Of a stretch of DNA of 64,000 nucleotides, positions 50,665-59,439 are shown piece by piece. Origin of the DNA: Mesostigma viride (Eukaryota > Streptophyta > Mesostigmatophyceae > Mesostigmatales > Mesostigmataceae); contig RPFO01000219.1 of assembly GCA_009746045.1 (NCBI GenBank), forward strand, positions 153,501 to 217,500, given 5' to 3'. A program made the position numbers and the translations under genes. The stretch's first letter is position 1; each line of letters begins with the position of its first letter. The notes below the pieces were generated by a model, which had not been told where the DNA came from, ran no database searches, and saw nothing but the letters and a program-made list of their open reading frames with translations.

Positions 50665-52272
50665 GTTGACGGCGCTCACGGGGTTCCTGCTTGACGTCTG
50701 CAACCGGATCCTGCTTGCCGACGCGCCGCCGATTCCTGAGTGGCAGCACAGCTACCGTATTATGCTGTACAAAAACAAAGGTTCCCCTGACGACCCCGCC
50801 AACTACAGAGGAGTCTGCATCCAGAGCGCCGCACTTAAGTTGTTCATGCGCATGATCCTCAACCGCCTTCGTTCTGCTCTCGACTGTCACCTTGGGGAAA
50901 GTCAAATGGGCTTCCGTCCTGGGCGCAACACCGTCATGGCCATCTTCGTCGCGCGTCGCCTCTTCGAGGAAATCGCTCTCCTGCAACCTGGTGAGTTTCC
51001 CGCAATCCTGATCTTCGTCGACTTCATCAAGGCTTTTGATTCTGTCCTCTGGGACGCTCTATGGGCTGTACTTGCTCGCGCTCGCGTCCCCACTCCCCTG
51101 ATTACCGTCATCCGCACGCTGTATGAGGGGTCCACCACTTCGGTGCGCACTCAACACGGCATTACCCCGCCATGCCCACTGCAGACCGGCGTCTGGCAGG
51201 GTTGCGTCCTGTCGCCGTACCTGTTTATTATTGTAGTGGATTATGTTATGCGCCAGGCACGTGCTCGCTTTGCTAGCATTGCAGGCCGTGCCCCTGGCCT
51301 AGCGATCACGAACGAGCTTGGGGAAGGGGGCCGACTAACAAGCAGAATTTACTAGCTGACCTCATTTATGCCGACGACATCACGCTCATCGAGAAGCCGG
51401 AGTCTGCCCAACTTTGGCTGGACTGCCTGGCGCTCGAGGCTCGGGCGGTTGGTCTAGAAATCAGCCCCAAAACGGAGGCCCTGGCCCTCGGCATGGCAGG
51501 GCCCCCACCCACACTCCGCCTCTTAGACGATGCCGAGGTCAACTACCCTCCTTCAGGCCGCTTCAAGCTGCTCGGCAGTTGGCTTCCCGACTGCGAGGAC
51601 GACATGACGACACGGATCGGCATGGCGTGGGCGCACCTCCATGACCACCGCCGCTGGTGGAGCAACCCCGCCCTACCCCGGATCGTCAAGCGTGACCTCT
51701 TCAAGGTCGTCATTCTGACGATCCTGACCTACGGCGCCGAGACGTGGACACTGATGCAGGAGCTGGAGCAACGACTCGACGGCGCCGTCACCAAGATGCT
51801 GCGCAAGGCCCTTAACATCCCCTTTGGTTTGCACATTAGTAATGAGGATTTGTACGCTGATTTGCCCTATGTTTCCCACATTATTAGGCACAGGCGCCTG
51901 GGCCTAGCCGGGCACCTGGCCCGCACAGATCAGGTAGATACATCAGATAGACTAGCTGGCACCAAGCCCGCCCAGCCTGGGCGATATGTCCTCACCTGGC
52001 GTGCCCCCGGCCGCGCGCGGCAGGGCCGCCACCCGTGGACTTTTCGTGATAGACTCGGCATGGACATGTGCTACACTAGACGTGACGGGCTCACCCCCGG
52101 GCAGCCTCCTGGTTTGTCTGTAATATGGAGGCAGATGGTGCGCAAGGATAGATGGCAAGTAGTAGTGATGAAGGAGACCACCCCCAAGCCTGTGGGGGCT
52201 CCGCGTGTGACCAAGTATGGCATTCATAGCGATTCGGGCCGCGGTGCCCACACCCCTGTAACTAGGACCTAG
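50665..52272 (+). pseudogene. LINE F ORF2, reverse transcriptase to C-terminus (second part)
   Basis: It continues ORF2 after the piggyBac element. The reverse transcriptase blocks are in order: PIPEWQHSYRIMLYKNKGSP (block 1), NYRGVCIQSAALKLFMRMIL (block 2), QMGFRPGRNT (block 2a), LIFVDFIKAFDSVLWDALWA (block A), QGCVLSPYLFIIVVDYVM (block B) and, after a frameshift in a G-run near 51332, NLLADLIYADDITLIEKPES with the catalytic YADD at 51367-51378. Downstream are FKLLGSWLPD, TYGAETWTLM and RRLGLAGHLARTDQVDTS, the typical post-RT region. The stop is TAG at 52270-52272. All catalytic residues remain, so the copy is young, but two or more frameshifts and the insertion inactivate it. Confidence 0.85.
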
Positions 52273-52701
52273 ATAGCTTATACCATCCATTCCATCCCAT
52301 GTTCCCCTCCCACTGAGGACTTATGCTCACGTGACGCAGTCACGTGTCTATTAATTAATTAATTAATGACTCCGTTGGGAGATCATGTAGCACATATTCC
52401 CGTGGATGGATGGAGGGGGGACAAAGCCGCTAAGCCGAACTTATCTAACTCTAAGCTAATCTAATCTAGAAAACCCTTCCTATTCTACTCAGCAAAGCGC
52501 CCCTTCCGCTTGGGGGGGGGGCTTGCCCACAGGGGCGGGCGTATGAGCCTGGACAATGGTCTTCCACCTCTTCTTGTCCTGCATAGCAGTCCAAGCAAGA
52601 GAGAGGGAGTGAATGCGATGTTCAAACTGGGCTGGGACCACTAGGTCAGCCATCAACTGCTGTGAGTGGGTAGGTCATAACATGTTTGCCTACCTTCTTA
52701 G

Positions 52702-55700
52702 CCCTTAATTTGTACTGAGTCCGTTTTCGTGGCGCCAGTTGAACTCGCGCCACTCTAACGGACTGAGTTTGTGGCAGAACCAGGCGCCGCGCCAAAAATA
52801 ATTCAACGGTCAAACCTGGGGGGATCGAAAGATCTAGACGTAAGCTATGCCTGGCACTATTCAGACCGTACTTTGGACAACTGGCCAGGGAGATATACTC
52901 AATCAAAGTTGGGGGGGTACCATGGTCAAACGGGACCGACGTGAATGAAAATAATTGACTTCCGCGGCTATGGCAGTGCAGGCAAATGACTGGTACGAGA
53001 GCATGGCTTGGAATTTTGAACTCAAATCTTGTAGTAGTTATCCTTGAGTGTTATAAAGGTTATATCTCTGGCCGTGAAGCGTCTGGATGTGCGCAAGTAT
53101 GTCTCTAGGTTCTAATCGGTGCGGCAGATCCTGTCAGCGGTCAGGCGGTGACAGTGCGTATGCTACCTGTTGTTCGGCAGCAAACGTCCATATATTTGCG
53201 CGTGGATAGACTTGTTACGTTATTCTTGACATTTTTTATTAGGGATGACAGCCAGGAAAGGTTCGAGGCTATGTCCGTGAGGTGGGAGTGATGGCTCCCG
53301 CACAGCAGGTAATCTGCGGTTTCGACCTGGTACGTATTAACATGTTAGCGTTTATACATTACAGTACCAAGTCGTCCTATCGTTTATAAACTAGTTGTAG
53401 ACATGTAATCGATGGTTTTTGCTTGTCGTTTTGTTGCTTTAGTGCTTGTACGCGTTCGCTTGTGATGGTTGGGGCATACCACTATGTCACGCAGATTTTG
53501 GACCAGATTTGATTGCTATTAGCTGAGGCTTCAACGAAACCAGTGAAGTAGCGTTTGGTATTGTCTCTAAACATGGTGGGCTTGATAACGGGATGCTTTT
53601 CCCTGCACAGACATAGCGAGACAAGTGGTTTTCTGGCCAGCTCTAGGCATTGCTTCTTGGTTTGCTGGCCCAAGTTATCCTTCTGCTTGTGCGTCCATAA
53701 TGCATGCAAGAAACATGAATGGCCAGGGCCTGCTTGCACGGAAGCATAACCAGGTTAGTTCTTTTGTTTTTTCTATCATTGCCAATCATTGGAATTGCTT
53801 TATCGTGTGTTGGATGCATTGATAATGTAGCTCCTTGTGAACCCGTTATACGCTTGGTTTGGGGCCTTGGCACAAGCTTTATACTTGTTGTATAGCATGC
53901 TGTTGTGACTTTTAACACGTCGTTCGTCACTGCACCTATTCTTAGGACTGACTTCAACTCAGTCCTATTCTTAGGACTGAGTTTTTGGGTTTCGTAGAAA
54001 ATTCGCCCAAGTCGGAATGTTTGTCCAAAAAATTCCCTCAAAATTTATTCAAATACTACGTGAAATGACCTTTCTTAGACATATTTTTGCGATTTTTTTG
54101 GATTTTGTTTGGGCGGCTAAATGTACGGTCAAAGTACAGGTGGTAAGGGTACTTTTTCACGTGAAACGTGAGTTCCGGAAATGCACGACCTAGCCATGGC
54201 GGCTTGCGCCCATGCATGCAGTTTACGTTTGCGGACGATTTAGCTGGTAAAACCCAGGAAATAGATTTTATATGTCCTAAAGATGACACAAACCAATTTT
54301 TAGCTCCCGGGGATGCGATTTACCAGGTGTCGGCACTGCTCTTGCTGGAAAAAACTGCGACCAGGCAGGTTGACGGAATTGATGACTAAATTTACTTTAC
54401 GGTGCAGTTCGAAGGGTTTATATGCTTCTTTCTACTTATTATCATGCATGTGTGTAGAATTAAGTCAGTGGCAGTAAAGATTTGATGATTTCGACCACTC
54501 TGTCATGTCATGGTTTGTGTGCCGCAAGTGTCACTTTTGCGGGCACCGCCTGGGCCAAGATAACGCCATCCGTGCACGGTAAAGCTGAAATATCGTCACC
54601 TCATCGTTTTGTTATGTTCTTACATGAGTTTGAGCTTGCAAGGCGCTGTCAGTTTCGAATCTTGATGCGCTTTCTTGACCGTTGCCTGCCCCTCTCTAAA
54701 CCCCCCATTTTTTATGATGTTACCAGGCATTTGCCTTACCCTAGTGTACTTTTGCAGTTTTTTAGGCGCTGTATGGGTTAAAATACCTTCATAGATGTTA
54801 GTTATTCTTTTGCTACGTTCATACTGCGTGATTGTATGGCCATGGGCTGCATCCAGCGTGCTTTCAAGCTTATACGGGTGAGTGAAGAATCTTGGTGATA
54901 AACCACTGTCATCATGTGCCAGCAAGTATGTTGGCCATGCCATGGCAAGGCAAAACAGTGTTAGCCATCTCTATTCTTGTTAAAAACAATTGAAATATGC
55001 TTAACCTACCCATTATATTGGTGGTTAAGGCTCATAATAAAACCCTTTGTAGGTAGGTATCAATGCCCATTCCCTACGTGCGTGCATAGGCTCTCACACA
55101 TATACTAAGGTATAATATAACTGCAATATGATGATGCAAGTATGTTTTCCTGTTATGCTAGAAGGGAAATGAGTTGATTGGCATGGTTGGTTGCCACGGT
55201 GGTGTGTAGTATGACCGCACTTACATGCTTGCACATTGCTAGCAACCTCGAAACCCATTCTTAGGGCTGGTGGTTTTTGGTGAGTTTCAGGTAGAGGCTG
55301 TGGCCAAATTGAGCCCAGTTTTTTGCCATGTTTCAAGAACTATATTCTTTACACGCCTATATTTTTTCAACATGCATATGGATTTTATTGAATTTTCCCA
55401 ACTCGTCCTTCCACAGAAAATTGCCAAATCGCGAGCATGGGTTGACACCCTTGTAAAATTTTACATGATTTGGTCAACATATGATTTTTTAGGCATATGC
55501 CCAAGCATTAGCATGATATTGAGTGCTCTGATGCATATCAAACATATGGGGTACCCCCCTACCCTTACCGCTACATGATCTCAAAGTTGGCATACTCAGT
55601 CCTATTTTTAGGACTGAGTTTTGACGTACGACGTGTTAAGCTGGAAACGTGTTTGGGAATTCATCCATGTGTGGCCATCTATGATGTTTTGTGCCACGTT

Positions 55701-56146
55701 GGAATTGAATGCCTATACGGTAGTGCTAGCAAGACACCCCAAAATAACTGCACCCGTTATAACGGTCTGAGCTATTTTGGGCTGTATGCTAGCTAGCCTG
55801 TGCAGTTCTATGGCATGTCATGTTGTGAATGCATCTATGGCATGCCTGTGATTATCTTAAACTCCCCTCAAAGGGCCAGGGTCGGCAGATTTTGAGAAAT
55901 GGTCCATATTGCATTATATATCTCTTGAACCCCATCTGCACCGTACCCCCTTGGGGGGGGTGCTATTTATAGCAGCTGTGGGGCATAGATATGTGACCAA
56001 TGACATGACCCCAAAGTTATTTGATATAAAAGCATCCTTGGTTCCAAGGGTGGGCCAGAAAATGTTATTTGGCTAGATACTCTCATACTTACTAAGATGC
56101 CCATACTCAGTCCGTTCTGGTGGTTCCAATCGACACAATTGAAGGG
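52702..56146 (+). mobile_element. Element C: non-autonomous piggyBac-like element at a TTAG target (3.4 kb)
   Basis: The ends are CCCTTAATTTGT (52702) and, in reverse complement, CCCTTCAATTGTGT (56146). The flanks are TTAG on both sides (52698-52701 and 56147-56150), not TTAA. The motif ACTCAGTCC(G/T) and its complement recur as hairpins at 52714-52767, 53936-53983, 55593-55617 and 56104-56115. The left part (52880-53000) matches element A, including a start codon reading MAVQANDWYESMAWNFELK. The middle (54120-54560) and 54900-55200 match copies M2 and M4. No transposase domain is seen. It lies in ORF2 of LINE G. Confidence 0.75.
54168..54389 (+). CDS. Small frame conserved between TTAA-type elements (73 aa)
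   Basis: The frame runs from ATG 54168 to TAA 54387-54389, with core HGGLRPCMQFTFADDL, IDFICPKDDTNQFLAPGDAI and SALLLLEKTATRQVD. The corresponding part of M2 (31030-31225) still reads HGGLRPRMEFTFAFEF, EIDFIRPKDHTGQFLVRGNA and MEKTAIR, despite stops. M4 (minus strand, 27190-26990) keeps a weaker match. Conservation of residues rather than only bases suggests that it was once translated, perhaps as an exon. The ATG at 54195 in the CCATGGCGG context is in another frame. The function is unknown. Confidence 0.4.
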   Translation: MSSGNARPSHGGLRPCMQFTFADDLAGKTQEIDFICPKDDTNQFLAPGDAIYQVSALLLLEKTATRQVDGIDD

Positions 56147-56424
56147 TTAGGAATGTCCTTGGGGCCAGGCCAGGTCAGGATATGCGCGCCGCCCCGGCTG
56201 GCCAAGCCGCTGGGGGCCGGCCAGACCGAGGGCGGTGTCTACCTGGCTGGTGCGAGCAAGATGTCCTACGAAATTCTACACTGTCTAATCTCGTCCGAAA
56301 TGCGAGGCATGCCATGGTACAAAGATTCTAAAGACCTATGCGTGGACCTTGGCATGATTGATAATAATTGTAATAATGACGATATTGTAAATTGCGGGCA
56401 TTGCATCCCATGTCCAGTAGTGTC

Positions 56425-58220
56425 TATTTACCCAGAGGCCTCAATTGAGGCCTGTTGGCTCAATTGAGGCCTTTTTCACCAAGGTCACATGGGGATGGTT
56501 ATTTTGGCGGAAAGGACCGGTCCTATGGGTCGTCCGGCCCCAGTGGCGCGAATCTGGTATATGTGCTGAGCGTCCTGACCCATTGGGGTCGACAGGGGTC
56601 GACGTCGGTTACTGAAAGATATGTGAGGTGGAAAAGTACCTATTTTGGCCACTTTCGTGCAACCGGACGATGAATTTTCACGAATGCACGACCATGGCGG
56701 CCTCAAGTAAAATAGACCGTATGGCCACGTTCGTGCATCATTTCGACCAGTATGAAACGCGTTGGACAGATAAATTATCCGTGAAGCTAGCGCGACCGCT
56801 AAATGGGTCAAAAGTCGATTTTTAAATTCGTGGGGTCGTTATTTGTGTGCTAAATGCCAGGTTAGTGAAATTCAGATGGGTCGTAGATGGCGTGGATAGT
56901 GCGCCTGCCAGCAGGCCGGTGCTTCGATATGCTGGGAAGGAGACTAGCGGAACGGCGGGGGGGGATGTTGGGGCAGCCGTGACTAAAGGGGCACTGGCTA
57001 TTTTCGAGCCTTCTGGCGTGTATCCGTAGGTAGAGAAGGGGTGTTTTTAGGTAGGAAAAACTGGGTTGCGGACAGCGAGAACGCGCGCGCGCCCGGCTAT
57101 GGGAGCGCTCGTACGCAAGGAGCGCTGGCCCGGGCGTTGGCAGCCGTTTTCATACGTCAAAGGACGATGCATGGAGCTACTGTCCGGCAGGAGGAGCGGC
57201 CTGCGCTTGTCCCGGATAGCTTAAAGAAGTCGAGTTTGACCAGCGTCCCTGTCGCAGCCACCTCCACTGCTCGTGTTAGTGCGCACTTTGAACATGATGC
57301 CATGAGTCGATGCGTGTCAAAGTTGACTGCATCCAGGTAGGAGAAGGTTTGTATCATCGTTTGGTTTGTAACGCTGCCAGTTTCTTGTTGTTTACCGGCA
57401 CCCAGTGGCCGGTGTCACTTCAAGGCAGGTTATTACGTTGTGCTGCACTCTGCGGCTGGGCCCCGTTGTGTAAGCGTATGTGCCCTCTGCATGTAAGAAG
57501 CATGATAGTTCCTGCTACGGTGCCCATGTCGATCACAGGCCAGCCTTGGAAGGGCCCCCAAATAGGCTAGATGTCTAGATAACTGGTTATGAGTGTCCAT
57601 TCATGCTTGTATATCTTGCCATGCTGTTCATGTGCTACCTTAAGAGCATCACCTTGTTGGAAAGTATTATAACTGTGTCGGTATTGAGGCTTGGTGAGTG
57701 CGCTTATGCGCTTGGAAGGTCACAACTATCATTATAATGCATGATCATTGTGCGTGTTGATTATAGAGGCTGTGGATTCCTTGTAGTTACATGCAATACC
57801 CATGGCAGGCTAATGCTGCCTGCAGTGCTCCGCGACAGCCCCGTCGGAAGTGTGTGTGTGCGTGGTCCCTTTGGATCGAGCATGCCATGTCATGCCATGC
57901 TTACCGTGTTGTGGGGAAACCTCGTAAGGTCCGAAAGACACGTTAAAGGCAGAGGGAACTGAGTACTAGCGCCTTTTTTATGCATCTACCTATGGTCATG
58001 TTGTGTTCATGGTGCCGCCGCAGCGACACCCTGTTTTATTAAATCATAATTAAATAGGTATTGGGCATATATGACTGATGTTAAGTGCTGGGAACCCCAA
58101 AACAATCATAATAATGCATGACCTATCCTCATATTTGGAATAAAGTTTGTTGTCTCATTGTAATTACATGCAACACCCAATTTATAAAAAGGCCTCAATT
58201 GAGGCCTTTTTATGGGTAGA
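56425..58220 (+). mobile_element. Element D: non-autonomous element tagged with GGCCTCAATTGAGGCC
   Basis: The 16-bp palindrome GGCCTCAATTGAGGCC lies at both ends (56436-56451 and a related copy at 56460-56469; 58192-58207). Outside it the borders read GTCTATTTACCCA on the left and the complement of GTCTATCTACCCA on the right, so terminal inverted repeats are likely. The exact ends and target duplication could not be fixed. Inside are a CGACCATGGCGG start like those of the other elements, a larger open stretch at 57041-57340 ending at a possible donor (CCAG-GTAGGA), and no transposase domain. Fragments of LINE G lie on both sides. Confidence 0.6.
56694..56825 (+). CDS. 43-codon frame at the CCATGGCGG start of element D
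   Basis: It reads MAASSKIDRMATFVHHFDQY and continues to TAA at 56823-56825. Its start context, CGACCATGGCGG, also occurs in M2 (31049) and element C (54193). The similarity beyond the start is weak. It may be a decayed first exon. I do not know whether it is translated. Confidence 0.25.
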   Translation: MAASSKIDRMATFVHHFDQYETRWTDKLSVKLARPLNGSKVDF

Positions 58221-58375
58221 TAGACAGTAGGAAAAGATCTTTCGCATTTGAATTAGGTGCTACGGCCTCGGCCAGATGAGGTTAGACGCAGCTTAGGATG
58301 GTACAACGGAGTATTGAGGTCGCCTCCCACCAGCGTTGTTACGTTGTGATGTTTGTATAATAAAGCATTGGGTAA

Positions 58376-58932
58376 CCCAGAAGCCCAAGGTGTACTGGAG
58401 CCGAGGGGCGGGGACCTGATGATCAATGACCACAAGATGTGGACGCCCCCAGCGGTCTAGAATAGCTTGCATTATAGCCCTAGCTTGTTCCATTGGTAGT
58501 CACTGCCGCTATGGCAGCCATGCAGCTTAGAATGTTTGCCTAGCTCATGTGCCAACATACCTAGTAGTCACGTGCACCGCTCACGCACGGTACACAACAA
58601 GCCATCATAGCCTTAGCTTAGTCCTTGTACAACCATGATGCTACGTCTTGGCTATGATCAGATTACTTGCCCACGCTCCTTGTTCAGCATGCCATGCGGC
58701 TCACATGGGTCTTATTGCACCCACAGCTTTTCGGATCGTTTAGCGTGTCCGAGTGCGGGTGTCGGTGGCATGCCTTTGGCATGAAGGAGAATGGGGGTCT
58801 CCGCCCTTTCTCCTGTTGTGCACACACGGGGATTAAAAGCCGGCACTTCGGTGCTCCGTGGCCCCCCAACGGAGGCACGTGTTTAATTAATTAATTAATT
58901 AATTAATTAATTAATTAACTAATTAATTAATC
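58376..58932 (+). mobile_element. 5'-truncated LINE end with (TTAA)n tail
   Basis: The copy starts in the last codons of ORF1 (CAGAAGCCCAAGGTGTACTGG, as at 9562) and runs through the same 3' UTR as 9636-10072. It ends with a hairpin in which both arms have changed (GTGCTCCGT and ACGGAGGCAC) and a TTAA tail of about 50 bp (58882-58932). No clear target-site duplication was found. Confidence 0.8.
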
Positions 58933-59125
58933 TTGGCGTCTTAATCCTCAGCGCCCACCTTTCCGTAAATATCTATCTGGCCGTGAAAATGGATTCGGGC
59001 GACTTCGATGCTGCAGCTTGATCGGGCTTGACGAGAGCTGTCGATTGCCGTATATATGGAAGTCCGTCAGAGGAGGCGGGGGTGGGCTGCTAGCCTAGTT
59101 CTACGACTGCTGGTGCAAGTTACTA

Positions 59126-59197
59126 CCCGCGTTAAGTTACGTTCCTGCGTCAAGTTACCAAGTCCAGATTTTGGCGGCGATCGTAACTTAACGCGGG
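59126..59197. promoter_or_regulatory. Perfect 16-bp inverted repeat upstream of the release factor gene
   Basis: CCCGCGTTAAGTTACG at 59126-59141 is the exact reverse complement of CGTAACTTAACGCGGG at 59182-59197, with 40 bp between. The core (C/T)AAGTTAC also occurs as direct copies at about 59115 and 59151. It ends 12 bp before the longest possible ATG (59209) and about 240 bp before the preferred one (59440). It may be a promoter or 5' UTR element, or a tiny MITE. Confidence 0.5.
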
Positions 59198-59439
59198 AAT
59201 GACTGTACATGCAATTGCCTGCTCGTGTAGAGTTGCAGGCACGACAGGAATTCCTAATCAGAATCCGTATGTCCGAAACTGCGTACAACTCCACGTGGGT
59301 AGTTGCCACCCGCAAATTCGTTTCCTTGCAGGTTTCCTTTTTATTAAGAGAAGTACCTACAACTTCCAGTACGTTTTTCAAGCTGGTAGAACTGAGGTGC
59401 CGCAGTCGCGTAGGAAACGAGCAAATTTTTCATGCGGTC

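Larger units (their letters stand above)
46861..52365 (+). mobile_element. LINE F: 5'-truncated LINE with ORF2, interrupted by a piggyBac element
   Basis: The target-site duplication is ATGACTCCGTTG at 46849-46860 and 52366-52377. The copy starts inside the endonuclease region and runs through reverse transcriptase to a 3' UTR. It ends in a hairpin (CACGTGAC-GCA-GTCACGTG, 52329-52345) and TTAA units. A piggyBac-type element (47801-50664) sits inside ORF2. Removing it and one TTAA restores a continuous reading across the site, from DQLPAPVI to KLTALTGFLL. The target is the hairpin of an opposite-strand LINE. Confidence 0.85.
52366..58375 (-). mobile_element. LINE G: minus-strand LINE broken by four insertions
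   Basis: On the minus strand the remaining pieces are, in order: an endonuclease fragment (58375-58253, TTLVGGDLNTPLYHPKL); a late ORF2 fragment (about 56430-56151, with ESLYHGMPRISDEIRQC and GHLARTSQVDTALGLAG, matching GHLARTDQVDT of LINE F); the ORF2 end (52697-52540, FEHRIHSLSLAWTAMQDKKR then WKTIVQAHTPAPVG); a 3' UTR; and the hairpin CTCC-CAAC-GGAG at 52384-52370. Its tail lies left of LINE F at 46860-44757. Elements C and D, LINE F (with B) and element A interrupt it. Most of the reverse transcriptase is missing between the first two fragments. Confidence 0.7.
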
